Shown piece by piece: positions 1 to 8,601 of a stretch of 64,000 nt of DNA; the first letter of the stretch is position 1, and each line of letters opens with the position of its first letter. The position numbers were made by a program, and so were the translations under genes. This DNA is from Promethearchaeota archaeon (GTDB lineage: Archaea; Asgardarchaeota; Lokiarchaeia; Sigyniarchaeales; SOKP01). The stretch is from the NCBI GenBank assembly GCA_016839705.1, contig JAEOTR010000041.1, forward strand, positions 50,251 through 114,250, read 5' to 3'. The notes under the pieces are model-generated. The model had not been told where the DNA came from. It did not search any database and saw only the letters and a list, made by a program, of their open reading frames with translations.

Positions 1-729
1 AATCCCATAAACAAGGTTTACAGATGGTCCCGCTGCTTTACATAAACCTGTTTTTTTACTCACCTTTTCTAGCCCTAAAACTACAACTGCACCTGGTAAA
101 GCTAAAGAAGGTATTGGTATATTTAATAGTCCAGCAACTAGTGAAATAACAGTCAATAGCATACCGAATGTAAGAAGTCGAAATTTTGTCTGCAATTTAA
201 AACGTAAAGCTACTTGTCGATGACCGAATTCATGGAAAAGAAAAGCTGTCATGTAGATACCTGCTAGCATAAATGTTGTCCAACCATAACCTATGGCAAA
301 TAGAACTGGATCATAAAAGATCATAACTCCTATAACGAAAATCAAAACTGAGGCTATTACAAAATGTATTAACTCTGATAAATGTGGAAATAAGATTCCC
401 TTAAACTTTATCCCGGAATCGGGTTCAAAAGCATTTGCAGGAACGTGAGTTTCTTGACGAAACCATGTATAAGTCCCGTCTGTTGTCCCACGAGCTACAC
501 CCGGAGGTGATTGTTGATACTCCTGTACATGGTGAGTGGGTGAAATTTGAGTAGATTCAGTATAAGAACTCGTAGGAGGTTGCACTTGTGGAATATTCAG
601 AGCCTCCCTGACAATATTACATTCATGATCTATTGGATCTTTATGAAAAGAACAATAATCTTGACTACAATTGCTACAAAAAAAAGGTTCTCCCATAATT
701 TCATTTCCACAGTGAGCACATCTTACCAT
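1..729 (-). CDS. AN1 zinc finger-site-2 protease fusion (C-terminus cut by window edge)
   Basis: The first 243 codons of a membrane protein run off the left edge. Residues 4-37 show a complete AN1-type zinc-finger pattern: C4-x2-C7-x10-C18-x2-C21-x4-C26-x2-H29-x5-H35-x-C37. A Pro/Thr/Ser/Gln-rich linker follows to about residue 100. From about residue 118 there are hydrophobic segments, with the metalloprotease motif HEFGH at 166-170 and a GPxxN-like stretch (GPSVN) near 235, both typical of the M50 site-2 protease family. Members cleave transmembrane substrates within the membrane; the AN1 finger probably binds a cytosolic partner or degron (inference). The ATG at 729 places the finger at the extreme N-terminus. 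No substrate gene is visible nearby. Confidence 0.88.
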   Translation of the reverse strand, partial: MVRCAHCGNEIMGEPFFCSNCSQDYCSFHKDPIDHECNIVREALNIPQVQPPTSSYTESTQISPTHHVQEYQQSPPGVARGTTDGTYTWFRQETHVPANAFEPDSGIKFKGILFPHLSELIHFVIASVLIFVIGVMIFYDPVLFAIGYGWTTFMLAGIYMTAFLFHEFGHRQVALRFKLQTKFRLLTFGMLLTVISLVAGLLNIPIPSLALPGAVVVLGLEKVSKKTGLCKAAGPSVNLVYGI

Positions 730-922
730 TATTATAACCTAATATTATGAAATTTTTTTTGTGTTATTTTTTAATTAATTTATTATTAAATTCCAAATTT
801 AAAACTTTATTTAGATAGTTAGAGACACTTTTCTTCTGTGCTTATTAACCTTGTTTTTGCTAAATTTTATTAATGTAAAGTTTACTATTTTAGTAGAGTT
901 AAAGGATTTATAAGTGAGTGTG

Positions 923-1075
923 ATGAGTGAGGAAGAAGAACAAGATGAAAAATCTCTAGAAGAGGAACGACAAAAACTAGCTGAATTAGGTGTGGATAAC
1001 ACTTGGGGATTACTGACATCTGGTGAAAAAAAGAAAGAAGAACCGGAAAAGAAACCTTTTAGAGGTTTCAAATAA
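923..1075 (+). CDS. Small highly charged hypothetical protein (50 aa)
   Basis: A short open frame starts at ATG 923; an in-frame GTG at 914 would add three residues. The product is very acidic at the N-terminus (MSEEEEQDEK), has a possible short helix in the middle and a basic C-terminus ending PFRGFK. It has no cysteines and no membrane segment. It sits alone between the protease gene and a small zinc-ribbon gene. No family is recognised. The strong charge pattern and a complete frame in an otherwise gene-free gap argue that it may be real, but length alone cannot prove it. Confidence 0.4.
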   Translation: MSEEEEQDEKSLEEERQKLAELGVDNTWGLLTSGEKKKEEPEKKPFRGFK

Positions 1076-1166
1076 AAATATAAAACTTTCCTATTTTTAC
1101 AGAAACAGAATGTAATTATATTTCTAATTACTTAGTATAATTATTATAACTTATATAGAAGTCGGG

Positions 1167-1421
1167 TTGATACATACGAAAAAATCAAAAAGAACAGTGT
1201 ATTGCCCAACCTGTGAGTGTGAAGTTGTATTACGCAGAAAGAATTTTGAACACCAATATCATGAGTTACTTTGCTTTCTTGTAATCCTTACAATGGGTAT
1301 TGGATTTATTATTTATTATCTGTTAAAACATAGCAAAAAACCTAATACATGTCCTAATTGTGAAACTGAATTTGACTTGGAAACCCATAAAGAGATTATT
1401 ATTAAAGAAAGAGATTTTTAA
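1167..1421 (+). CDS. Small zinc-ribbon membrane protein
   Basis: An 84-residue protein starting at TTG. It has two CxxC knuckles, one near residues 13-16 (CPTC) and one near 62-65 (CPNC), separated by a single strongly hydrophobic segment of about 20 residues (roughly 35-54). The knuckles could form one split zinc ribbon with the membrane helix as a hairpin, or pair between subunits. The function is unknown. No ATG lies upstream in frame, so the TTG start is taken. It is followed, convergently, by another small zinc-ribbon gene. Confidence 0.6.
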   Translation: MIHTKKSKRTVYCPTCECEVVLRRKNFEHQYHELLCFLVILTMGIGFIIYYLLKHSKKPNTCPNCETEFDLETHKEIIIKERDF

Positions 1422-1464
1422 ATTCACTACATGACGAAATTGGTAATAATTAGACAAAAGAACT

Positions 1465-1725
1465 CTATTTTATTTTCATTTCCTTTTTGCATCTTGGACA
1501 AATTTTATCATCTTCAGATAACTGCTTTTTCATAATTATCTTTTGATATTTGCATTTCGAATTAGGACATGTAAGAGTATATTTTGATAACTTAATATTT
1601 GATTTTTCAGGGACTTTAGCGTTATTAGTTTTACTCTCGATTTTTTTCTTTAGACTTGGAATTGGTGTCTTTCCTTTTGGCTTTAATTCTTCATCCTCTG
1701 GTTTAAGCCACTTGTCTAATCCCAC
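1465..1725 (-). CDS. Small zinc-ribbon protein (86 aa)
   Basis: Starts MGLDKWLKPEDEE, then a lysine-rich, probably disordered stretch, then a C-terminal ribbon with two cysteine pairs (CPNSKC and CPRC). The product is soluble and basic. The N-terminal sequence followed by a basic linker and zinc ribbon looks like a small conserved archaeal protein, but I cannot name a characterised homologue. It has its own short upstream region, downstream of and on the same strand as the SAM synthetase gene. Confidence 0.6.
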   Translation of the reverse strand: MGLDKWLKPEDEELKPKGKTPIPSLKKKIESKTNNAKVPEKSNIKLSKYTLTCPNSKCKYQKIIMKKQLSEDDKICPRCKKEMKIK

Positions 1726-1835
1726 TTGATACTCACTTTAAAAATGCTCTCTATCAGTAATAAGGAAAAATAGAGCTTTAATATATTTTATAAAAAAGAG
1801 AAAAAAATAAAAATTTGTTTATCAAAATTTTCGAA

Positions 1836-3080
1836 TTAGAAGACTTGTACCTTTCCTGCTATTAAACGTCTTCTTAAGTCAAGAAAACTATCCTTGCTCA
1901 TTTTTTCCTCAAAAACTTCATTCGCAATCTTTCTTACCGACTCAAAATTAACATTTTCCGCTTCGATTAATTCTATACTCGCGATCCAAGGATCCGTAAT
2001 AGGCCTTCCTATCTGAGAGAGCAATTTTACATGAGCTTCTGCTATGTCACCTTGACCTAGTTGAAAAATTTCTCTTGCGATTTCCGTACTCAATACATTA
2101 TAAAGTTTTCCCACATGATTAACTGGGTTTTTTCCACAAACCGCTTCTAAACTCATAGTTCGGCAAGGAGTAATAAGGCCATTAGACCTATTGCCACGTC
2201 CTACTTCTCCATCATCTCCTGCTTCTGCTGAAGTGCCCGTAATTGTAAGATACATGATTCCTTTCTCAATATTATCTGCGACATTAACCTGACAAGTAAC
2301 ATCGCGTTCTGGAATGATATCTGAAGCTAAATCTAAAACAGCGTCTTTAATTTGATTTGTGTAACTCATATATTCACTTGCGTCTTCTATATATTTACTT
2401 ACCATTGCTGCTGCTACGGTTATCCCAACTTCATCTCCAATTCTCTCCACCATTATTTTAATATCCTCACCAGAACCTTTGCACTTCTTTTTGAATTTAT
2501 TTGAATTAATCATCCTTTCAGCTTCTAAAGCAATTTTTTCAACATCAGAATATGGGGCATAGCCCACTCCGAAACTAGTATCATTAGCAAGTGGAATATC
2601 CTCAGTATGATGTGATTCATCAAAAACTCCGGTTAAATCTATCGACCCGGGTCTAACCGCATAATCAAACTGAATATCTCGGTTTAAATCAAGGTTTCTA
2701 AATATTTCAGATAGTACTTTACGTTGTGTTTCAATACAGATAGTTGCGACAGGAATATAATCGAGTTTATTAGACCCATCAGAACATTCTGTAAGAATTT
2801 GGTGTATTGCCCTTCCAACAATCAAGAAATATTGTGGTTGGATGATTAAGCCTCCACCAAATTCTGGTTTTGCAGTTCCTCCAACAAGAGCCGCTTTATC
2901 AACATTATGGTGGTACACACGATCGTAATTTTCAAGATAATAAGCACACAAGGCTCTTGAGCAGGCATCAGCAACTGCATCGCAAACCGTATCAGGATGT
3001 CCAATACCTTTCCTTTCAACAAGCTCCGGAAATTCGCTTTTTTCTATTGGTAAAAAACCGGCTTTCGTTACCTTTAACAC
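1836..3080 (-). CDS. mat: S-adenosylmethionine synthetase, archaeal type
   Basis: The 414-residue product matches the archaeal methionine adenosyltransferase family in length and motifs: [10 protein letters not shown] near the N-terminus, [11 protein letters not shown] around residues 67-77, and [18 protein letters not shown] around 290-307. It makes S-adenosylmethionine from methionine and ATP in the cytoplasm, supplying donors for the methyltransferases in this window (fibrillarin, TrmY) and for radical SAM Elp3. Translation starts at GTG 3080, since the family-conserved N-terminus begins directly after it. Monocistronic; the divergent neighbour is an XRE-CBS regulator, with about 214 bases between the two starts. 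Confidence 0.95.
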   Translation of the reverse strand: MLKVTKAGFLPIEKSEFPELVERKGIGHPDTVCDAVADACSRALCAYYLENYDRVYHHNVDKAALVGGTAKPEFGGGLIIQPQYFLIVGRAIHQILTECSDGSNKLDYIPVATICIETQRKVLSEIFRNLDLNRDIQFDYAVRPGSIDLTGVFDESHHTEDIPLANDTSFGVGYAPYSDVEKIALEAERMINSNKFKKKCKGSGEDIKIMVERIGDEVGITVAAAMVSKYIEDASEYMSYTNQIKDAVLDLASDIIPERDVTCQVNVADNIEKGIMYLTITGTSAEAGDDGEVGRGNRSNGLITPCRTMSLEAVCGKNPVNHVGKLYNVLSTEIAREIFQLGQGDIAEAHVKLLSQIGRPITDPWIASIELIEAENVNFESVRKIANEVFEEKMSKDSFLDLRRRLIAGKVQVF

Positions 3081-3294
3081 AAAATATCAACTTTTACTTA
3101 GTTCGTTTTTTAAAATTATTTATTAAAAAGGTCCTTATTGTAAATATTTTATCTTTATTAAATGAAAAATGCTGTTATTGCATTTTATATAACTGCTAAA
3201 TATTGCATGATTTATATATTTTGTAACTATAATATGCATAATTGATATATTTTTTATAATTATAAAACTAAGAAAGATTTTTGAGTCAAATAGA

Positions 3295-3867
3295 ATGCAG
3301 AAATTTCCATCTTTAAGCGAAATAAAACCTTTAAGGAAAAAATTAAATATAAGCCAAAAAGAACTTGCTTTTGAAATGAAATTAACTCAGTCCACTATCT
3401 CAAGAATTGAAAGTGGTACAGTTGATCCTCCATATTCTAAAGTTAAAAACATATTTGAATATTTAGAGAGTGAACGCATAGCTCGTAAGAAATCAAAAAA
3501 GCAAGCTAAAGATATAATGACTCGTACAATCATTTCTATCAAGCCTAATTCATCAATAAGAGATGCTGTAGAATTAATGAATCAACATGGATATTCTCAA
3601 CTCCCCTTATTAGAGCAAAATGATAATTTTGGAAGCATTACATCGAAAAAAATTCAGAAATATATAACTGACAACCCTGAGATTCTTGGCGCTGATGTGT
3701 CCCTTATAAAAGAATTACCATTTCCTGAAGTTGATGAGAATTGGAATGTAAAGGATATTTCAGATTTACTTGTGAAATATTCCGCTGTATTGGTAAAAAA
3801 TGAAACACATAATATTGTTGGAATAATTACAGATGCTGATTTTCTCAAACTTTCTGGTAACTTTTAA
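3295..3867 (+). CDS. XRE-type HTH regulator with two CBS domains
   Basis: The 190-residue protein has an N-terminal helix-turn-helix (about residues 13-45, with SQKELAFEMKLTQSTISRIE typical of XRE/Cro folds) followed by two CBS motifs (about 75-125 and 130-188, the first opening KDIMTRTIISI). CBS pairs usually bind adenosyl ligands such as AMP, ATP or SAM. The divergent position next to SAM synthetase makes a SAM- or nucleotide-sensing role possible, but that is inference. This architecture is common in archaea. The ATG at 3295 follows a short AT-rich promoter region. Confidence 0.85.
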   Translation: MQKFPSLSEIKPLRKKLNISQKELAFEMKLTQSTISRIESGTVDPPYSKVKNIFEYLESERIARKKSKKQAKDIMTRTIISIKPNSSIRDAVELMNQHGYSQLPLLEQNDNFGSITSKKIQKYITDNPEILGADVSLIKELPFPEVDENWNVKDISDLLVKYSAVLVKNETHNIVGIITDADFLKLSGNF

Positions 3868-3985
3868 TACATCACATGAAACCGTGCGAAAGATACGAAA
3901 ATAGAATTGATTTAAAAATATAATACAACATTAACAACATAAAAAAAATTTATTTATAACTTACCATTTAAGTAAACGGGAATTG

Positions 3986-4987
3986 ATGACTAGCACTGTA
4001 ATTGAAAAAGTTAACAACTTGTTAAAAAAGGCTAATTTTGAAACCTTTGTTTTAGGAAATTTTGCCACAAAGACGAGTAAATTTTGTTTTGATTTATTAG
4101 GAAAAAAGGATGATGTAGTGTTTAGTGTTAAAGTTTTTTCTAACATAGATAACATAAATCCCGAAGTAATTCAAGATATCAAATCACTTTCTCTGATATT
4201 AAAGTCTAAACCATTATTGATAGGATTGAAGAACCGATATCAAAAATTAGAAGATAATACAATATACGTAAGAGATGGATTACCTTTCATAACCGTTAAC
4301 ACGTTCGAGAATATTCTAAATAACAATATCTTTCCATATGTTTTAGCTCGGAGAGGTGGCGGCGTAATATTTCTGAATGGATTTTTGATGAAAAAAATAA
4401 GAGAAGAACATTCAATAACAAGAAAAGAGTTATCAGAACAATTAGGAGTAGCTAAGAGAACTATTAGTGCCTATGAAAATGAAAGTATGCGTCCATCGGA
4501 GGAAATGGCAGAAAAAATTCTAAGCATCTTAGAAAATAATGAAATTTTCAAAAAAATAAACATTTTCAAATGGAAAATTAAATACGACATGGATGCCCAA
4601 GAAATTTCTGAAGAAAAAGAGTTAAGTGAATTTGAATCGCATATAAAAACAATTATTGATGATATAGGATTATCGTCTTATTGGTATAAAAAAGCTACAG
4701 TTCCGTTCAAATTATCATTATTTTCCTCACTTAATCAAACAAAGAATGATGGTTTTTATCCTCTCTTTTCTAACATCTCTGAAGATCAGAATAATGTTAA
4801 TGAGATGAATTTTAACAGTTTGAAAATGTTCAATGATTTATTTCATAAAACAGCGTTATATATTATCGATAATAATGTAAGAATACCCGGAGCTACTAAA
4901 AGAAAAGATATCCATGTTGTAAAAATAAAAAATCTGGAAGAAGTTAATGATGAAGAAGAATTCATCGATCTCATTCAAGATTCATAA
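3986..4987 (+). CDS. Archaeal HTH-type transcriptional regulator (COG1395-like)
   Basis: A 333-residue protein. The N-terminal third (about 1-120) is an alpha/beta domain resembling the nuclease-like domain of a conserved archaeal regulator family. An XRE-type HTH follows at about residues 135-185 (ITRKELSEQLGVAKRTISAYE), then a C-terminal helical domain. Family identity is from overall layout and the HTH; no target is known. A TTG at 3983 directly precedes the ATG at 3986; either may be used. It ends 13 bases before the start of rnhB on the same strand, and an aaggaga Shine-Dalgarno-like sequence lies just after its stop. Confidence 0.75.
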   Translation: MTSTVIEKVNNLLKKANFETFVLGNFATKTSKFCFDLLGKKDDVVFSVKVFSNIDNINPEVIQDIKSLSLILKSKPLLIGLKNRYQKLEDNTIYVRDGLPFITVNTFENILNNNIFPYVLARRGGGVIFLNGFLMKKIREEHSITRKELSEQLGVAKRTISAYENESMRPSEEMAEKILSILENNEIFKKINIFKWKIKYDMDAQEISEEKELSEFESHIKTIIDDIGLSSYWYKKATVPFKLSLFSSLNQTKNDGFYPLFSNISEDQNNVNEMNFNSLKMFNDLFHKTALYIIDNNVRIPGATKRKDIHVVKIKNLEEVNDEEEFIDLIQDS

Positions 4988-5000
4988 GGAGAAATAAAAT

Positions 5001-5690
5001 TTGATCTGCGGTATTGACGAGGCTGGTAGAATATAATCTATCTCGGATTATATACCAAAAGGCCCCGTAATTGGTCCTCTTGTGTTATGTGGAGTTTGCT
5101 ATAAAGAATCCAATTTATCCTATTTAGAGCGGATTGGCGTAAAAGACTCTAAAAAATTAACTGCCAAAAGGAGGAGAATTTTAGCTAAATTAATAAAGGA
5201 ATCGTGCCATTCATTTAAAATAATTGTCGTTCCTCCCCGAGAAATTGATGAAAGGGAAGAAAAAAGAATTACTCTGAATAAACTCGAGGAATTAAAAATG
5301 GCTGAAATTATTAGAGAATTAAAACCTGATACTATCTATATTGACGCAGTTGATGTAAATGAAGAAAGATTTACCCAATCAATCCTAGACCTCTTAAATT
5401 ATAGCCCAAAAGAAATTATTTCAAAACATAAAGCTGATGACCTATTCCCTATTGTATCTGCGGCTTCAATTATAGCAAAAGATAAAAGAGATGCATTAAT
5501 TGAGGAATTAAAGGAAAAATATGGAGATTTCGGCTCTGGATATCCCTCAGATTTAAGAACCACAGATTTTCTTCGGGAATATATAAAGAAAAAACAAAAA
5601 ATACCCCCCTACGCGAGAAAAACATGGGATACAATAAAGAAAATAGTGGATGAAGAATTAGGAAACAAAAAAATAACCGATTTTTTCTAA
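5001..5690 (+). CDS. rnhB: Ribonuclease HII, gene interrupted by a 30-nt BHB intron
   Basis: RNase HII cuts the RNA strand of RNA-DNA hybrids and starts ribonucleotide excision. Exon 1 (5001-5029, TTG start, aaggaga 11 bases upstream) encodes M-I-C-G-I-D-E-A-G and the first two bases of Arg. Exon 2 (5060-5690) continues with GPVIGPLVLCG. Joined, they give the invariant GIDEAGRGPVIGP motif and a 219-residue protein, normal for the archaeal family. Catalytic acids are D6 and E7, with further Asp residues in IDAVD and AKDKRDA. Between the exons lies an in-frame TAA, so the unspliced message would stop after 11 codons. The rest of the gene is intact, arguing against a pseudogene. The C-terminus ends KKITDFF, resembling a PCNA-binding tail. 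Confidence 0.93.
5030..5059 (+). other. Predicted bulge-helix-bulge intron in the rnhB coding sequence
   Basis: This 30-nt segment interrupts the Arg codon of GIDEAGR. The RNA folds as a BHB. The central helix is TGGT (5024-5027) with ACCA (5054-5057). The 5' bulge is AGA (5028-5030) and the 3' bulge AAA (5058-5060). The inner stem is ATATAATC (5031-5038) with GATTATAT (5046-5053), 8 bp without mismatch, closed by a 7-nt loop. An outer helix between CGAGGC (5018-5023) and GCCCCG (5062-5067) has one mismatch and leaves one extra base. Cleavage after the second base of each bulge, as the archaeal splicing endonuclease does, removes exactly 30 nt and restores the frame. Confidence 0.9.
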
Positions 5691-5692
5691 GT

Positions 5693-6385
5693 TTATCGTT
5701 TTTTCACTAATAAAACAATATGATTTGCTGCGTATTTATGAATGTTAATGCTTTCAATAATTTTATATCCCCTGTTTTCAAGAATTTTCTTTTCTTGGGC
5801 ATAGATATATTCAGATTTTTGGACACTATCAATAGATTGAGATTTGACTGCTAAAACTAATAATCCTTTCTCGTTTAGATAATAATTACTATTATCTATA
5901 GCTATTTCTGCTTGGTTAGGTTGAGAAACATCCTGATAAATTAAATCTATTTTTGAAAATATTGATTTTGCATATTCATCTGGATATCGAGCATCAGCAA
6001 AAATGGGAATAACATTTTTCCTTCGAGAGGTATTTTGTATTAACTGCCGAATGCTTCTTTCTGCAAATTCAACACCATAAATTATACCGTTCGTCAGTAT
6101 ATCAGAAAGATGAGAAATAGTAGTGCCAGAAGAAGCTCCTAAATATAAACAGCTTAAATCGTCGGATAGAAAATTATTAATTGGATTTTCCAATATTAGA
6201 GCTGCCAGTTTACTCCGAAATGGGTCCCATTCCCTATATTCATTTTCTTTATATTCGAGCAACCGTTCTCCATAAACTCTATTTCCTTTATCTCTGTTTC
6301 TTGTATAAAGTCTCAATTTTTCTTTGGATCCAGATGTGAAAACATTGCAAAATTTAGGATGATTTTTTATTTCAATTTGTGACAT
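5693..6385 (-). CDS. flpA: Fibrillarin-like rRNA/tRNA 2'-O-methyltransferase
   Basis: A 230-residue fibrillarin. The SAM-binding motif LYLGASSGTTISHLSDI is around residue 75-95, and DLIYQDVSQPNQAEI is the conserved acidic motif following the fold's central strands. As the catalytic subunit of archaeal C/D-box snoRNP-like particles it transfers methyl groups to ribose 2'-OH of rRNA and tRNA. The gene lies 11 bases downstream of nop5 on the same strand, the usual archaeal pairing of the enzyme with its scaffold. It converges with rnhB (2 bases between the stops). Confidence 0.96.
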   Translation of the reverse strand: MSQIEIKNHPKFCNVFTSGSKEKLRLYTRNRDKGNRVYGERLLEYKENEYREWDPFRSKLAALILENPINNFLSDDLSCLYLGASSGTTISHLSDILTNGIIYGVEFAERSIRQLIQNTSRRKNVIPIFADARYPDEYAKSIFSKIDLIYQDVSQPNQAEIAIDNSNYYLNEKGLLVLAVKSQSIDSVQKSEYIYAQEKKILENRGYKIIESINIHKYAANHIVLLVKKR

Positions 6386-6396
6386 GCTTTATCACC

Positions 6397-7599
6397 TTAT
6401 CTTCTCTTTTTTGGCTTCTTTTTCTTTCCTTTAACAGGCTCTTCCTTTTTAGGTGGATTTGGATATTTAATTTCGATTTCGTTTATTTTAGATTCAATTT
6501 CTTTTGCTAGCTTATCTCCTATGAATTCACCGTTAAAATAATCGAGTTTAGCAGCAACTCCAATTTTCCCTGCGACTATTCGAGCAATTTTTCCACGATG
6601 ATATGATTTTGCTGACCTTATTTGATTCCATTGGAATATTAAACCATGTTTTGGGCGTTTCTCTCCCGTTTTGAGAAAACGATAAAGAGCTTTTTCAGCC
6701 CCTAACAATTGTATTCTTGATGCTGGCATAAAAGCCAGTTTTTTCATACTACCTGCTTTGGCGATAAGTTTAGCTCCGATTAATGCTCCGATAATAGCAT
6801 TTATGTTGGGGGCAATCTTTTCCATTATATCTGCTAGATTAATTTCTAAATCTTGTCTATACGAGTCTATAGAGATTATTTGATTTGCATAATCTTTAAC
6901 CATTCCTAAATCAAAATCCGCTCCCATTGAATCTGAAGCAAATTTCTGCAAAATTCGAATTTTTTTCTCTCCAAGTTCAAAATGTTTTATTAGATTTTCG
7001 TAAGTATATCTCTCCCTTGCTCCTAAAGTAGAAACCATTTTTGCTAAAAGAATGTTATCTTCAATAATCTTATCGGTTAATTCTGGAAAATATAAACCAT
7101 ACCATTCTCTGAGTTGACTTGAAAATAAACTTATAGATTTTTTAAGTATATCTAGAGTACCAATGATCTGAATAATTAAATTATCAGAATGACCACTTTC
7201 TTCTCTTACTTTTTTCTTGGTTAATTCCTCGTTGATTATTTTATATTGTGCGAGAATTTCATCTTTCCTTTTAATTATTCCTATGTTTTTTAATTGAGTT
7301 TCTAAATTGAGACGAAAATTTTTAAGTTCAAGTGAATCACTTTCTAAAAGTATACCATATCCTAATTGTTTTGTTAGTGTATGTAATTGTTTATTATCAA
7401 ATACAAACTCTTCAAATCCAGAATTCTTCAATTCAGATAAAAACTCTTTGTATTTACTCTGAATGATACCTTTATCAATATCAATATAGAATTGAATAAT
7501 TTTCTGGGTATCATTTTCAAAATCAATAAAATTCAAAATGGTTCCAGTTTCATCAAAAGCGAAAATCCCAACTAAAGTATCTGCTATATATGACTTCAT
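6397..7599 (-). CDS. nop5: Nop5/Nop56-like C/D RNP scaffold protein
   Basis: A 400-residue protein with an N-terminal fibrillarin-binding region, a long coiled-coil middle (about 110-250) and the NOP domain around residues 255-370 (including NINAIIGALIGAKLI, MPASRIQLLGAEKALYRF and KHGLIFQW), which binds L7Ae and guide RNA. The lysine-rich C-terminal tail (KGKKKKPKKRR) is typical of archaeal and eukaryotic members. It bridges L7Ae, guide RNA and fibrillarin. First gene of a two-gene unit with flpA; the start at 7599 is divergent from pyrD at 7675, leaving a short shared promoter region. Confidence 0.96.
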   Translation of the reverse strand: MKSYIADTLVGIFAFDETGTILNFIDFENDTQKIIQFYIDIDKGIIQSKYKEFLSELKNSGFEEFVFDNKQLHTLTKQLGYGILLESDSLELKNFRLNLETQLKNIGIIKRKDEILAQYKIINEELTKKKVREESGHSDNLIIQIIGTLDILKKSISLFSSQLREWYGLYFPELTDKIIEDNILLAKMVSTLGARERYTYENLIKHFELGEKKIRILQKFASDSMGADFDLGMVKDYANQIISIDSYRQDLEINLADIMEKIAPNINAIIGALIGAKLIAKAGSMKKLAFMPASRIQLLGAEKALYRFLKTGEKRPKHGLIFQWNQIRSAKSYHRGKIARIVAGKIGVAAKLDYFNGEFIGDKLAKEIESKINEIEIKYPNPPKKEEPVKGKKKKPKKRR

Positions 7600-7674
7600 T
7601 TTTATGAGAAAAACAGAGATATTTTTTCGTCATTAATAATTATTATAAAATTATAATCATTATTTTCTTAAAAA

Positions 7675-8601
7675 ATGCTTGAAATAAATCTCTCTGGGTT
7701 AAAGCTAAAATCTCCTCTTATTTTAGCTTCTGGAATTCTAGGTGTATCCTATTCTTCAATGAAGAGAATATTCAATGCCGGGGCTGGGGCAGTAACTTCT
7801 AAATCGATTGGACCTAGAGCAAGAAAAGGTTATAAAAACCCTTCTATCTTAGAGATTTATCCCGGTACTTTTATAAATGCTGTTGGTCTTGGAAATCCTG
7901 GAATTGATAATTTCTTATCTGAAATTAAAGAAATAAAAGAAAATAAAATCCCCCTTATAGTTAGTGTGTTTGGAGATACAAACCAATCATATTTAAATGT
8001 TGCTACTAAAGCAGAACAGGCAGGTGCCGATGCTATTGAGATTAATATATCTTGTCCACACGCAGAGGTATCATCGATAGGAATAGACAAAGATCTAACT
8101 TATTCCCTAGTTAAAACTCTAAAAGAAAAATTAGAAGTCCCGCTTTTTGTTAAGTTAAACCCTAACGTTACAAGTATAGGGGAAATAGCTTTAGCAGCGG
8201 AAAAGGGTGGTGCTGATGGAGTCGTTGCGATAAATACTCTAAGTGCTATGGTAATTGATATAAACACTAAAAGACCAATATTAGCTCATGGAAGTGGGGG
8301 TCTATCTGGAAGGGCGATTCATCCAATTGCCATTAAAAAAGTATATGATCTTTATCAATTATTAAAAATTCCAATTATTGGATGCGGAGGCATCTCTACT
8401 TGGAAAGAAGTAGTCGAATTTATATTGGCGGGTGCTTCTGCTGTTCAAATTGGGACTGCACTTTATAGGGGTGTCGAGATCATTACTGAAATTAATAATT
8501 CCTTACTCAATTTTCTAAAGATTAACGGATATAAATCTATATCTGAATTAATTGGATTATCACATGAATTTAAAACTCAGGAGGTACCTGATTTTGACTG
8601 A
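7675..8601 (+). CDS. pyrD: Dihydroorotate dehydrogenase, catalytic subunit (class 1B)
   Basis: A 308-residue TIM-barrel flavoprotein that oxidises dihydroorotate to orotate in pyrimidine synthesis. Visible motifs include LKLKSPLILASGILG at the start, the NISCPHAE segment with the active-site cysteine, LFVKLNPNV, and the FMN-phosphate site GCGGISTWKE...GASAVQIGTAL near the C-terminus. Class 1B is supported by the adjacent pyrK electron-transfer gene, which overlaps the end of pyrD by 8 bases. Dihydroorotase is encoded separately at 58935-60335. The ATG at 7675 fits the family N-terminus. Confidence 0.95.
   Translation: MLEINLSGLKLKSPLILASGILGVSYSSMKRIFNAGAGAVTSKSIGPRARKGYKNPSILEIYPGTFINAVGLGNPGIDNFLSEIKEIKENKIPLIVSVFGDTNQSYLNVATKAEQAGADAIEINISCPHAEVSSIGIDKDLTYSLVKTLKEKLEVPLFVKLNPNVTSIGEIALAAEKGGADGVVAINTLSAMVIDINTKRPILAHGSGGLSGRAIHPIAIKKVYDLYQLLKIPIIGCGGISTWKEVVEFILAGASAVQIGTALYRGVEIITEINNSLLNFLKINGYKSISELIGLSHEFKTQEVPDFD
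8579..8585 (+). promoter_or_regulatory. Strong Shine-Dalgarno that sets the pyrK start
   Basis: AGGAGGT lies inside the last codons of pyrD, 8 bases before TTG 8594. It supports re-initiation at the TTG rather than at the upstream in-frame ATG 8552, which has no such site. Confidence 0.75.

Noticed and set aside
547..750. Plus-strand open frame opposite the protease gene
   Set aside because: It lies antisense to the AN1-S2P coding sequence, whose zinc finger and HEFGH motif are unambiguous.
811..1071. Minus-strand serine-rich open frame
   Set aside because: It mirrors the acidic small frame on the plus strand; a Ser/Phe-rich product is typical of the antisense of Glu/Lys codons.
5001..5690. 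rnhB as a pseudogene, or as a shortened gene starting at 5082
   Set aside because: A start at 5082 would delete the catalytic GIDEAGR motif, while everything downstream is intact. The exact 30-nt, frame-preserving BHB fits splicing far better than decay.
8552..8593. ATG 8552 as the pyrK start
   Set aside because: There is no Shine-Dalgarno before it and it overlaps pyrD by 50 bases. TTG 8594 has AGGAGGT at ideal spacing.
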